Part shown: positions 22,371 through 35,000 of the stretch, one piece after another | Layout of the letters: each line of letters begins with the position of its first letter | Numbering within the stretch: position 1 is the first letter of the stretch | Made by a program: the position numbers and the translations under genes | NCBI RefSeq assembly: GCF_026151205.1 | Contig: NC_087078.1 | Span: 14,897,118 to 14,961,117, forward strand | Direction of reading: 5' to 3' | Length of the DNA stretch: 64,000 nt | Origin: Bolinopsis microptera | Taxonomy: Eukaryota; Ctenophora; Tentaculata; Lobata; Bolinopsidae | Notes under the pieces: model-generated | Database searches by the model: none | Told to the model about the DNA's origin: nothing | The model's input: only the letters and a program-made list of their open reading frames with translations

Positions 22371-23730
22371 TGTCCTCAAGGCCACACCACACACAACTTA
22401 AACCTGTGGCAATTGCCCTGCCAACTTCTTCAGACCTACTCAAGGGATCTACAATCCTGTAAAAGAATGTCCAAGGTGTCGCCACCACCAAGCCAGGCTC
22501 TGTCCAGTTGATTGCCAAGTCGGAACCAGTGGAGTGAGGGCAAGTTAGCAAATGTCCCAGTGACTCTGCAAGTGTTGAGTGGAAAATGTTTTCAGTGTCC
22601 ATTGACTATCACTTGCCTAATGATGATGGGGAGTTCTTGTGATTGTCAGACGAGGCAGTACGATTGGGATCATGAGATGGAAGAAAATGTTGCCTTTGCC
22701 CGAAGGCAAATTTAAGGCTGGAGCAGTGATGCACTGCCCAGTTGTGTCCAACCGGGGCAACATCTCTATCAGGATCAGCAGCATGTTCTTGTGAAAAAGG
22801 AAGCTTTGGAATGGGGAAAACTGTGAACCGTGTTGGCTCTGGCACAGCGAGCTTGGGAGGATCAACCTACTTGATCAACTTGTAGTGAGGTTGCAACTGA
22901 GGATCCTCACTGATGACTCTGTGAAGATGGTATAGTCTGGAATGGGATGGTCCAAGCAATGGGTCCTGCAAGCCTTGCTTATCGAACACATACACAGATT
23001 TGGGGGAATGATCACTTGTAAGACTTATGACTGCCCATCTCCTTCTAAACTGCTTCTCTTTCAGGATCACATCTTGTACCTGTCCTGCTGGATCCTCTGG
23101 AATGGGCAGAACTGTGAAGAATGCACTCTCTGGTTTCCCTAGCCAAAAGGAGCATCTAGCTGCATGACTTGTGACAGAGGAACATTAACTAACCAATCAG
23201 CGCGTTTTGTGTGGACGTAAGACCTTGGAGTGGGACAGTCCAATATAACTGATCATGTAAAGCCATGTCCAAAAAACTACTACAAGGTCGGAAACAGGAG
23301 TTTTCCCTGTAAAGATTGCACCATCCACCTCAACCTCACACCTAGAATCAAGTCACTGTCTTGGGGCACAAAAACTTTCTGGAAGCAACAGCAATGTATC
23401 CTGTGCAACAGAAATGAACTTCATCCAGAAGTCATCGGAAAATGCACCCAGTGGCCAAATGGAACTAACTTCATTCTTAACGATACTGCTTGTATCTGCC
23501 TTGCTGGAAACAACTGGCATTTCCCAAACAATGTAAATGCATTCCCTGTACTTGAGAATACTACAGTGGTGAACTTGCCGTATAGTGTACAAAATAGGGT
23601 CCCCCTCCTCTACACTATTCGAAAAAGGGATCTCCGCAATGTCAAACATGCGAATCGGCTTATTGGAAGCAATACACTTGTGATGTGTGCAATGGAACTG
23701 GACCTGAAGGCAATGGAGACTTTTGTATAA
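22371..23730 (+). pseudogene. Cys-rich modules continuing the SRCR copy, frameshifted
   Basis: Broken frames encode repeated Cys-rich modules. After repair of one base in an A run, two modules would share the pattern G-N-G-x-N-C-E-x-C: near 22,795-22,840 (CSCEKGSFG) and near 23,075-23,125 (CPAGSSG). From 23,230 the frame reads GQSNITDHVKPCPKNYYKVG, then CKDCT, QQCILCN and NDTACICLAGN. Near 23,640-23,725 another frame gives CQTCESAYWKQYTCDVCNGT. The spacing resembles ephrin-receptor-like (GCC2/GCC3) or EGF-like modules. It is probably the C-terminal part of the SRCR protein that the first copy has lost. Exon boundaries cannot be set. Confidence 0.5.
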
Positions 23731-24775
23731 TGAAGTCTCTAGGAAAAGAGGGGGTCCTCTCCCGGGGGGGGGACCGAAGCTAGAAATTTTATCTTTGAAA
23801 AAAAAAAACTTTTTTAATCACATCAAAAATACCATCCCAACCAAAATAATACAACCGTTTTTTAAAAATAAAAAACCCCCTTTTTTAAACAAACGAAAAA
23901 TTAAAACCCAAAAAAAAAAACCGAATCCAAAAATGACTTTTTTTTTTTAAAAAAAATCTTTGCCCCGTGCCATGGGGGTGTTTAAAACCCGTTCCCTTGG
24001 AAAAACCTTTTTTTGGGTTGAAACCTAAATTCCTATTTTTTAAAACTAATTTGCACGTGGGGGCGGCCCCGTACAGTGTACGTACAAAAAAAAATTCCCC
24101 TGAATTAAGTAAAGATAAATTGATCACAAGAAAACTTTTTTTAAACAAAATTATCCCAGAAAAATTTTTACCCGGTTTACGATTTACGGGGGGGAAAAAT
24201 TAAACCCCAGGGATGAAGACTGGTAAAAAATCTTTCTTCCCCCCCCAAAATTTCCCCAGTAAAAAACCCCGGGGGGGTTTTTCTTTTGCTTTTGGTGGGG
24301 CCCCCAATTTTTTTAACAGTAAAAACGGAGAGGAAAGTCCACCCGGGTTTAACCGATAAAATTTAGTTTTATTTTGGGGCCCCCCCTCGTAAAGGGGGGG
24401 TAAAAGCGGTTTTTTTTTAAAAAAAATCAAGCCCATCCAAATTTTTTTTTGGTCCCAAATAAATTATTTTCGAAAAAAAAGGGCGATCAGGGTGAAAATT
24501 TATTTTTTTTTTTAATCCCCGAAAAAATAATAGAAAAACATCGAGAATTATTGTTGATTGACCTATTCCCATCTTAATGACCCAAAACAATTGCTTTTAA
24601 AAGCTTTTACTTTACAGGCATAAAATACTTTAAAATAAACAATGGTTTTTATTAATCGTAAAAAATTTGGTTTTGGGTTTCGCCATTGTGTTCACTGCTT
24701 ATTCTGGAAGGTTGTTTCCCTGCCGTTGTCCCAAAGTGGTTCCCCCACCGGGGTAAAAACATACATCTATTGACT

Positions 24776-24945
24776 TGTAAAGCCGCGATGCAACTACTGG
24801 TGGGTCCCGCCCGCGCCCTCATATCAAATAAAATGCCTTCTCCCTCCTATTCCTCGTCAAACCACATCTCGGTAGATCGGCGCGATGACCCTCCCACTGG
24901 GGGTGCCCTCACCGAGCTGCCGAAAGGTATTTGGAACATCCGTGA
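24776..24945. repeat. GC-richer insert, copy 1
   Basis: About 170 bp absent from the matching position in the first copy (near 4,950). It shares 'atatcaaataaa' and 'gatgcaac-act-gg' blocks and a 'caccgagc' end with 25,361-25,600. It is possibly a SINE-like element; I cannot identify it. Confidence 0.4.
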
Positions 24946-25360
24946 AAAAAAAATCAAATTCTTTTGACAAACTCCAGATCCCCAATTTTTTAAATAAATA
25001 ACAGTCCACCCCCCCTAGTCCCCATTGCACCGTTGTCGGAATTAATTAATAGGAAAAACACATGTTGGGAAAATTAAATTAAACAAAAACGACATAAAGT
25101 TTTTTATGTCTCAGTCCCCACACTCCTGCCTTATAGTTACATAAGGTTTTTATTGAAAACCTCAGACTGAAAATAATTGATAGTTTAACTTTGAAGATGC
25201 AAACCAGATAAAATTTTTTATAAAACTCACTTTTTCATAAACTTTGTTATTGGTCACCATTGGAACTTCCTGAAACCCGGTGGCAAAATATTATTAGAAA
25301 ATAACTGGGAAAATAAATAAACCACTGAACTAATCTAACTCCTATTAGTTTTTGTGTATG

Positions 25361-25600
25361 GTATAACGATGCCACGAAAGCGGCGAGGGGGCTAAATCAA
25401 ACTTTTGATAACGCCGCTGAAATGCCACAACTGGGGTCCGCCCATGCGCGCCAATATCAAATAAAGCTTTTCTCGCAAACCACAGGTCCCCCCCCCCCAC
25501 CCCTTTCGGGGGTTTAATTCCGTCGGAGAATGCCCACCACTGTGGGCCTGCCCCCTCCACCGAGCCTAGCGAAAAAAGGATTGACATCGTGAATCATATT
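25361..25600. repeat. GC-richer insert, copy 2
   Basis: Related to 24,776-24,945 in the same orientation, and located just right of the X empty site. It is not present at the corresponding place near 8,930. Confidence 0.4.
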
Positions 25601-26689
25601 AAAATCACTTTCCTCCCCTACAAGACCACCCCCATACCGATCATTGAGATTGGGGTTCTAAGGACTAAAAAAGGGCCCCCCTTTCAATCGAATGTAATTT
25701 TTCCGTTACGCTGAAAAATACCCCAATTCAAACCCCCCATGACCAAAATATCAAGGGGGGTTAAAATGCTCCCCCCCCCTTAAAACCGATATTTAATATT
25801 GTTCGAAAAACTGTTTCGAATCCACCGTGATATGAAACCGTAAAAAAAGGAAGTATTAGTACCTAATTATCTTAGTTTCGGGTATTAGGGATTTATCCAG
25901 CCCAATATGCCTTTTGAGAAAAGGCATTTTGGGGTAAGAGGGGTATTATGGGGGTTTTATAGGGAAACAGAAAATTAAGAGGGGGTAAGTGGGTTTTCCC
26001 GAATAGTCCCCCGGTTGTTTTCCGGACCCCCATGCCTAGGAGACAAGGGGTAGGAAAAAAGTCACGAGACCAGGTCCAAGTTATAGAGTGATTACTCATC
26101 ATCCCCGTATATGGTAAACGTTAAAAACCAGAAAAATTATAACATGCCCTATCCACCCCCCACTGATCCCTCCTATTCTTCCCAAACATACCCATTAATG
26201 AGTGGTCCCACCCCAGCTAAAATATAAACAGTTGTAATTTAAAGAAAGTAATATGCCCCCAGAAAGCACAGATGTAAGCCCTACACGGAACCCGCCCTTA
26301 ATTTTTTTATGAATTATTTTCCTCGGTTTTAAAACCTTCCCCCTGGCTTGAATACTTTATTATCGAACCCGGTTTACTTTATCATCCCTGAAATGTAACC
26401 GTGGGGTACCCATCCAACCCGCTTCATCTGCCCCCTTCCTAATGGGACATTTTTTCCAATTTTCTTATATAAGATTTTTCACTGCCCCCTAGGCTTTTGG
26501 GAATTGAAACACCCTTATTTATATTTTAATGGAAGGGATGGCCCACTGTTAAACTCAGTAAACCCCCCTTGTAAAAAAAGTTTTTTCAAAGTTTTTGGTT
26601 TTTTTTATTGCAATTTTCCATGGTTATAAGGTAATGGGATAAAAAATCAATGAATCACTAAATCAGCCAAATAAAAAACCAGCCTGGCT

Positions 26690-27700
26690 GAAATTTTCGA
26701 AATTTCCCCTAATGTTCTAAATTTTTTCCCATTTTATCCCCCAAATTCCCCTACATTTTTTTTTTCTAAATTCAAAAATTTGTTTAATTTTTTTCCTAAT
26801 TTCCTAATTACTAATTTCTAATTTTTCCTAAATTTCCAATTTACCTAAAATTTCTAATTTCTTAAATTTTTTCCATTTCCCCCTAAATTTTCCAATCATC
26901 CCATGTGTCTAATTTTTCTAAATTTCTAAATTTCTAATTTTTTCCCATTTTCCCAATTTCCCCCCATTACCCAATCCCCAATATTCTAAATTTACAATAT
27001 TCTATTTTTTCCCAATTCAAATCTTTCCCAATTTCTTAATTTCTAATTTTTTCCATTTTTCCTAATTTATATTCTTCCCTAAATTTCTCAATGTTCCTAA
27101 ATTTTTACTAATTTCCTAAATTTTTCTCAATTTCCCCCTCAATTTCCCCCTAATTTCAAGTTTTTCCTAATTTTTCTAAATTTTCCTTAAATTTACCATG
27201 TCTTAATTTTTTAATTTGTCATAATTTCTAAATATTCTAATTTCAATTTCCCTAATTTTCTAACACATGGGTAAAGTTTTCCCAGTAAATGAATCCTTTT
27301 CTAATTTCCTTAATTTTTCTAATTTTCCTAATTATTCTAATTTTTTCCTAATTTTCTAATTTTCTAATTTTCCCCCCCATTAATTTTTCTAAATTTTTCC
27401 CCTACCCTTTAATTTCTAATTTGCTAATTTCTATTTCCTAATTTCCCTAAATTTTCCTAAATTTCAAATTATACCTTAAATTTCAAATGTTTCCTAAATT
27501 TCAAATTTCTAATTTCCTAATTTCTAATTTTCTTAAATTTAACTACCTTAATTTCCCTATTTCTTCTAAATTTTTTCTAAAATTCTAATATTCTAAATTT
27601 CTAAATTTTTCCCTAAATTATACTAAAATTTGTCCTAATTTCATTAATTTTCTAATTTTCCTTTAATTTTTCTAATTTCTAATTTTTCTTAAATTTCTAT
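26690..27700 (+). repeat. Degraded (TTTCTAA)n microsatellite
   Basis: The counterpart of 9,694-10,233, about 1.0 kb instead of 0.54 kb. The 7-bp period is blurred by homopolymer insertions. Confidence 0.8.
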
Positions 27701-28515
27701 TCTTTTAAAAGTCCTGGGAATAAGTTCAAATTGACTGTATGGCTTACCTAGTTAAGTTTTGAGGGTTGACAGTAAAAGCAATTTAAAGAAAGAGTTATTT
27801 CCAATTTTGAAATTCCCACTTTTTAAGGGAATATTTGAAATTATTAAAAACTAATTAAATGTACCGTCCCGTTGGCAATACAAATTTAAAATTCTTTAAT
27901 TGTAATCGGTGTTAATAACCTATAGCGAAATCTTTCCGAGTTACTTGGGGATCAAAAATCCCCCCAAGTTTGTCCCCCTCCCCCCCTAGTTAAATTTCCC
28001 CCAGAGTTAATCAACACAATTAAAGAACAGCCCAATTGAGAGATTAAAAAGGGCCCTTGGCCAACCCCTCGAATTGATAAAATTGACAAAAGAAATCATT
28101 GTTTTTTTAAAAAACTTTCACAAATTCCCAACCCTTTTTTTTATAGTTATTCTAAAAACCCCCTGGGGGTTTTTCCCAAACCTACCAATCCAACCTTATT
28201 TACCTTTATCTGAAAAAATTTTCCCGTTCTTTATCGACCCGTCTTCCATCTTAGGTTTCCAAGAAATCCCATTGTTTTTTTATCCAAGCAAAAATATCCC
28301 CTGATCACCCAAATCATGATATTTTTTTAAATAAATCGACCACATTGTTTATTTCCTCCACCTCCTAACAACATTTGTGGGGACAGAAACCAAAAAGAAT
28401 GTTTTCCCCAATGATCCAACTATCTCCCATTTGATGCCTTTTTCCTCCCCTTCGACACTTAAGAAGTGATTTTACGTATTCGATCCCCCCACCTACCCCC
28501 CCCCCCCCCCCCCCC

Positions 28516-29884
28516 ACTCCTACCTCTCTGTCCACTTTCTGAGGTCCAACCTTGGAGCATTATTCCTGTGCCGACAAGAAGCTTCCAATTCTTCCATCGA
28601 ATAACGAAAAAGTCTTGCGCGTCGTAAGACAATTTATGTTCTACTTTGCGGAATTTTGCTTCAAATGTTTTGAGGTTGATTGGATATTTTTTGGCATTGT
28701 CAAGTCCATTTCTGCCTTCCGAGTCCAGCCTTTTAGAAGGATCCCTTAATTCATAAAGAATCTCATCGCGGCAAGATTCGTTATTATTGATAGATCTCCA
28801 GATGTCAACTCCGTCTATTGGTAACTGTGGTTTACTGTGCTTCTCTGGGTTGTCTCCCGCTAGTTTCTGAAATGTAGCATACCAATCAGTCACATGGTGT
28901 AGTTGGTGTTGGTGTAACCAGACTTTTCAAGGAGTGGGCTGTGAACAAAGGATACTGCTCTGACGCCTCCTTCCAGATAAGATCTCTTACCTCCTCTCAG
29001 AGGATAGTTGCTTCCGAAATTATGTGCTCCATTGTCTGAAGTGAATAACAAAACAATGTTGTCCATCATTCCTTTTAGACGTAGAGTGTCAATTACTTTT
29101 CCTATCCCTTCATCCATTACAGATATCTGAGCTGCATACCTTTTTCTTTCTTTACTTTTAGAAATGTTACCAGGTATGTGTGAGGCAAATCTTTTTACAT
29201 CTTCCTTAGAAGCTTGGCGGGGAACATGAGGTGCAGTGTATGCTAAATAAAGAAAGAAGGGGTTGCTTTGGTTGTGGTTTTGAATGAGCTCAACTGACTT
29301 GTCAGTGAACAGATATGTGTTATACTGTCCCGTTAGATCATTCCGTACGTCGTCAACTAAATTACTATTCTCATCGTAATAGTTTTCCCTAAAGTCTGTC
29401 TTGCCCTTGAATGTACGTTTGAAATAATCCTGTTGACAGTTGTACAAACCAAACCAGGTATCGAAACCTCTCTTTGCAGGCGTGTGTTCCCAAGTATGCA
29501 TACCGAGATGCCATTTTCCTACGCCGTGTGTTGAGTATCCGTTTGTTTTCAGCATCTCAGGGAGCAAGGTCTCATCCAATCCCAATCCAAACTCCTCCAT
29601 TGGTTTGATATTTCCCTTCCAGAATCCTGTTCGGATTTGATATCGACCAGTCATAAGAGCAGATCGAGTAGGAGAGCAGCTAGCAGCTACGATGTGATTC
29701 TCCAGAATCACACTCTTATTAGCAAGTCTATCAATATTTGGAGTCAGTGCAATAGATCTTCTGAATCCTACATCGTTGTATCCCAGGTCATCTGCTACTA
29801 TTATCACTATATTGGGTTGTTTACAATCGACATCGTCTAGGAGGGTTACGAGACAAGTGCTACCACCAAGAGTACGTCAGGCAT
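28516..29884 (-). pseudogene. Second arylsulfatase copy, frameshifted and truncated
   Basis: Very close to the arylsulfatase at 10,499-12,109. The ATG is equivalent at 29,882-29,884. A one-base deletion in the signal-peptide part (gttacgagac instead of gttacgaagac) shifts the frame. A second one-base deletion near 28,897 splits the remaining frame into 28,890-29,807 and the part below 28,893. The C-terminal ~100 residues are lost at the C run at 28,500. Catalytic elements (VADDLGY, CSPTRSALMTGR, GKWHLG, SDNGA) remain. Several amino-acid differences (for example NISKSKERKRYAAQ for NTRQREERQIYTTQ) show a genuinely diverged gene or allele, not only errors. Confidence 0.8.
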
Positions 29885-30261
29885 GGCCTGAAGTTTGTGA
29901 TGATCAACCAACCATTCAACGAACTAAGGAGTAAATTATATCAGTGGGTTACGAAATTTGTTAAAATAATTAAACGATATTAGAACTTTAGAACAAAGTT
30001 AAATATAATTATATCTAATTGTATATTACCTAAAGTAAGTATCTAGGAATATGTTTGTGTAATACGGTATTGGTTAGTGCTACTGTTTGTGGGGTATTGT
30101 CTTTGCTAGTCCTATAATACTATAATTATTATAGTGATGCGGTCGAGGAGGATAATAAATATAATGTTAACCAGCATTCAACGTGTTTTGAAAGCAAATA
30201 TATAATGAAACTAATAGTCGTGCTTTAAAACTACAACCATCATGAAGATGGCTTGATTGAA

Positions 30262-30366
30262 CATCTTCACTATATTGAGTTGCTTAGAATCGACATGGTC
30301 TAGGAGGGTTGCGAAGACAACTGCTACCAATACCATCCAGTATAATACCCCTCATGGCCCTGACAT
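30262..30366 (-). pseudogene. Fragment of a third arylsulfatase copy (5' end)
   Basis: It matches the signal-peptide region of the arylsulfatase, from the ATG equivalent at 30,364-30,366 through 'cgacatggtctaggagggt' to the KQ-x-NIV segment, and then stops. The flanking 30,060-30,245 block is also a copy of the 12.76-12.95-kb intergenic sequence. Confidence 0.6.
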
Positions 30367-31700
30367 GGCCTGCAGATTGTGGCGGTCAAGAAAAGCAATG
30401 TCAAAGACCACGATACAGGGGTGTAGGATGCGGGGGGGGGGGGGGGGGGGGGGCAGGGTGGCCATCGCCCCCCCCCCTCCCCCATAAAATCTGGACAAGG
30501 GGCCAAAAAGAGCCTACTTTTTAATTTAGGTTTCTAAAAATTTTTGGGGGACAAAAGTTTTTCGGTTTTTATTGAAAATTTTCGAAGTCAAAACTTTTCA
30601 AAGTCAAAAATTTTCAAAATTTTTTCTGAAAATTACTTTTGTTCATGTTTCATGCTACCCTGATCATTCTGAGCCGAAAATGTTTTTCTCGGTTTTCGAA
30701 GTTCGCACCTACCCTTCGATATACGATTTTGGACTCGAGGGTTCCCCTTTGTAATGTGATCTCGGAAGACAGGACTCCCCTTCGTAATACGAGTACAGAA
30801 TCAGGAGCTCTGCTTTCAGAGGTACGTATCGAGAATTTGACTCGGACCGAAAATTTTCTAAGTCAAAATTTACCTACCCTTCGATATACGATTTTGGACT
30901 CGAGGGTTCCCCTTCACAATCACAATACGAGCTCGGAAGCGGGAGCTCTGTTTTCAGAGGTACGTATCGTGTATCGAGAATGACTCGGACCGAAAATTTT
31001 CTAAGTCAAAAATTTTCAAAGTTTTTCTGGAAACTACTTTTGTTCATGTTTCAATGAAACCGAATGAATATTTATATTTTCGGCTCAGAATGATCAGGGT
31101 AGCATGAAACTTTTATGCTACCCTGATCATTCTGAGCCGAAAATATAAATATTTATTCGGTTTTCTGAAGTCCGTACCTACATTCGGAAAGTTTTGGATG
31201 TGATTGGTTTCATATACTAATTATAGAAAACGTGATATCTGGCCATTCTGGCCCACAGATTTGAAAGAAAATACGCAAATTTGGCCCTCAGGGGTTAGGG
31301 TTGAGTTCGGAGTTAAGGGCTAGGAATTATCAAATCATGTTTATTATTTTTTCAAGAGTTGGCCTTGGTGTATGTGGACTAAGGAAGCAACTTGAGTTTT
31401 ACTAGGCAAGGTTAGTCCTAAAATGTTGCAGCCAAGGGCGCCATATTTAAAATTAATGTTAACGAGCAATCTAATCATCATATTTTGAAGGAAAAAAATT
31501 AAATCAATCATTGTAAAACTAATTGTCGTGCCGTACATTACACGAACTTCAACCGTTTTACAAGTTAAACAAGATCATAATGAATTCTTCGCACGGCGAA
31601 TATTAGTGAAGTTTATCTTCCGGTAAACTCTATTCACGTGACCTCATTTGACGGTGTCTCTCCTTGTACTGTCCAACATGTGACATGCACATTTAATTTA
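30367..31700. repeat. Repeat-rich intergenic stretch
   Basis: It contains a G run (about 30,432-30,453), a C run (30,470-30,483), and two tandem ~185-bp blocks around 30,700-30,990 with 'cgatatacgattttggactc'. A copy of the 12.3-12.68-kb sequence starts at about 31,285. No gene recognised. Confidence 0.6.
31060..31160. repeat. 46-bp-arm palindrome
   Basis: The arms 31,060-31,105 and 31,115-31,160 pair with a single mismatch around a 9-nt loop. The core is 'agaatgatcagggtagcat'. A single-arm copy is at about 30,642-30,680. Confidence 0.9.
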
Positions 31701-32048
31701 CAGGGTGGCCCATAAGTGACTACCCACACGCAACCTCTTAATAACTCACGTAATTCGTCTCCAAATTGCACCAAAATTTCAGATATTATAGATATGGGTC
31801 AAACTTAGATTTCCTGAAAGTTTCGTAAGCCACGCCCAATTACAGTGGGCGTGGCGTGACACTCCCTCTTTTTTCACTATTGTCTTCATAAAATGAGAAC
31901 GCTTTAAGCTAAGAACTCAAAATTTTTTGCACACATTTGGCTTGATAATTGAAAACCTTTCCCAAAGTTTCAAGTTCATTGGTTAAAATATGGCTAAGTT
32001 ATGACCATTTCAAAACTCATCGGATACGTGATCCGAGCACTCAGTCAG

Positions 32049-35000
32049 GATTACACAGGATTACACAGGATTTACACAGGATTAAAATTAAATTATAGAT
32101 CCATTATCATGGACCGTCATAATTGTACAGAGATTAATGAAAACATTCATCTTTCCTTGAAGTCAGGGCCAGGGTTATCCTTAAATCTTAATTATGACTA
32201 ATTCGCGAGGTTCTCACCAAATTGATAGTAAAATTGTTTAAGTTTCGTGCATTTGAATTACGTTGACGCATATCTTCGGCGAAGCTATTTCGCTCTTCGG
32301 AGCAGCGAAGGAAATAAGTGCACACACAATTGACAGCATAGGAGCGCCTTTCTTGAAATTGAATATACTGTGGGGTGTTTGGTTGAATATTAAGTGAACG
32401 GTGGCAGTGAATATGGAGGCTCTGGTGATTTTGAGGAATTACAGTCGAGTTAGGAGACAAAATTTCCATAAGATGGACTTTGAGATTTGTTTCATTGATA
32501 TTGCTTGAGTCAGTGATTTCAGTGCTTATTTCAATGAGTGGCATTTGAGAGAGATTTTTGACTAATTTAGACCTCTGTTTTGAATACAAGTCACATATGT
32601 AAAGAACATGTGACTCGTCTTCGATTGTCTCGACGCCCATACTTGATTGACACCACGCACATAGTCTTTGCTCACGGGGTGTGTTGGAGTATCTGCCTTT
32701 TTCAATATGGAGATCATGGGCGCTGATTCTAAGTTTTGTGGTGCTATAACGACGAGAGAAGCCTTTGCATAAGTGTAAGTAGGGCTCTCGTTTAAAGGTG
32801 TGTTTGATTGAGTGATAGAATGAGAGTTTGGAAGAAGTAGATTTCTGATATTCCCAACATTTTTTGAATTGATTGGTTAGAGCTTCGATGATGTTAGGAA
32901 TTCTATACTTTTTGCTGCATAGTGGTTCGATACATTGACTGAAATTTGACTGATTTTTGAGGGAGTCTTTTAAAAATTTGTGATCACTTACAGGGTTGGG
33001 CTTGGCTTTGTTGGCTGCATTTGTATTGAGAATTCGGTGCGCGGTTACGTGATCTAGTTTGTAAATTTCATCTAGTTCAAGGAGTGGTTTTATGTATCGA
33101 TACCAAGGTAAGTTTAGTGATTTTTGTTCTTTTACGGCTGCAGTAACAAACGAATTCGACTTTGATTTTGTATTTAGCCTTTTGAAGTAATTTAATGTTA
33201 AGCGAATTGATTGATAAATCAGAGGAATTCTCCCTGTTTCTCCCCATACACCTACATTTGATGCTTTACGATGGACTCCCAATGCCCATTTTAGGAATGA
33301 AATATGCACTCTTTCTTGCAGAGAGGCGCTGATTTTTTTAAGTAAGTTAGTAGCGGTTGCTTCTGTCGAGTTAATCGTTTTGCAGAGAGATTTGTTGATC
33401 GTACTAGTGGGTGTCCATATTGGAGCACCATATAATAAAATGGGCTTGATGAGAGAGTCGAACAGTGTAAGGAGTGCTTTAAAAGATAACTTTGAACGCA
33501 TGACAACCCTTTTCAGGCCAAAAAATGCACGCATTGCTTTGGTTTTAAGGTTTTGTTGAGCGATCTGCACTTGACCCGATTGATGAAGTTCAAATCCAAG
33601 GTAACAATAACTGTCAACAATTTCAAGATTAGATCCGTTGAGTGTAAATCTTATGTTTTGTACGTCCTGTTTTAACGCTTTCTTACCAAAGATGACTGCT
33701 TGAGTTTTGAGTTCATTGATTTCAATGCCCCACTCCTTACAAAAATTACCGAGAATATTAAGTTGCATTTGGGTGGTTTCCTGGTCGAGTGAAAGGAGTA
33801 TAAGGTCATCCGCCCACAGCAGGTGGCTAACAGTAATATTTGAAAGTACGGGGCAATTTGGAAAATCTAGGAGGCAGGACATATCACTGAGAAAAACTTT
33901 AAAAAGGTCAGGTGAGAGTGGGTGACCTTGTTCTGTACCTTTACGTATCTGAAAGCGTTTACTGAGATGACCAGATAATTTTATGTAAGCGTACGAGTTT
34001 GAGTACATATTTTTGAGGACATTGTAGAAGTTTCCAGTTATGCCATTTTTTGCGAGTTTGAGGAAAAGGGCTTGACGGCAGACTGAGTCGAATGCTTTTT
34101 TAAAATCAACAAATACTGCATATACAGGTTTCCCCAAAAGTTTATATTTTGATGCTATAGTTTTCATGGTTAGTATGTGATCGTATGTTTGAGCTTTCTT
34201 TGTGAAGCCTAGTTGGTTAGGTGGATCAGGGCAGTTTTCAGAACGGAAGTGAATGAGTCTTTCTAAGAGAATAGTTGAGAAGAGTTTTCCTATGACACTG
34301 CTGACAGCAACTGCACGGTAGTTATCAGGATCCGATTTATTTCCCTTTTTATGAAGTGGAGATATAATGCTGACGTTCCAGGGATAAATTCCTTGTGAGA
34401 AGCAGGCGTTAAAGAGGTTCAACATAATCAATTTATGATTGGTGTCCAGAGATTTTATAATTTCGTTATTAATCATGTCGAGTGAGGAAGCTTTACCATT
34501 TTTGAGGGATTTTATACTGGAGTCAAGTTCTGTTGTGGTGATTAAGCTGTTGAGTGACTCAGGATGAGTTGCACCTTGATTTATCAAGTCAGCTTGATCA
34601 ATCATAGAAACTTTTTTATTTTCATTTATTGTTTTGTGGTTATCAGAATATAGGTTACCAAAAAAAGTCTCGAATCTATTCATATCATGACTGTCAAAAT
34701 TTAAAGTTTCCTTTTTCTGATTTTTTAGTTTTTTGAAAGATTGCCAGTTGAGAATTTTCCCCCCCTCTATATCCTCATTCATACGTGCGAAGAATTCGTT
34801 TTTGGCAGAGTTCTTCAAACGCTTATAGCTACCCTTGACAAGATAATAGTTTTCACGTATAAGGTTGTTTGACGGGAATTTTGAGGTTGCATCTGTAGCT
34901 TTACGAAATTCTCTTTTACCTAATCTCGTTTTCCAGTTAAACCAAGGTTTGTTTGAGGTGTGAGATTTTTTGGGTGGTTTGGTTTGTTTGAAACACTTCG

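Larger units (their letters stand above)
23731..28515 (+). repeat. Low-quality second copy of the 3.8-10.8-kb region
   Basis: Colinear with 3.8-5.2 kb, then 8.9-10.8 kb, without transposon X. Homopolymers are inflated throughout (for instance runs of A, T and C of 6-10 where the first copy has 2-4), destroying every frame. Landmarks are the E-box repeat (23,735-24,120), the empty TTAGTT site (25,345), the TTAGGG-bearing MITE (about 25,680-26,070) and the TTTCTAA microsatellite (26,690-27,700). It ends in a C run at about 28,496-28,516, after which sequence quality is normal again. No genes. Confidence 0.8.

Noticed and set aside
23723-24436. Short frames in the degraded copy
   Set aside because: Low-complexity Lys/Phe/Pro products of inflated homopolymers.
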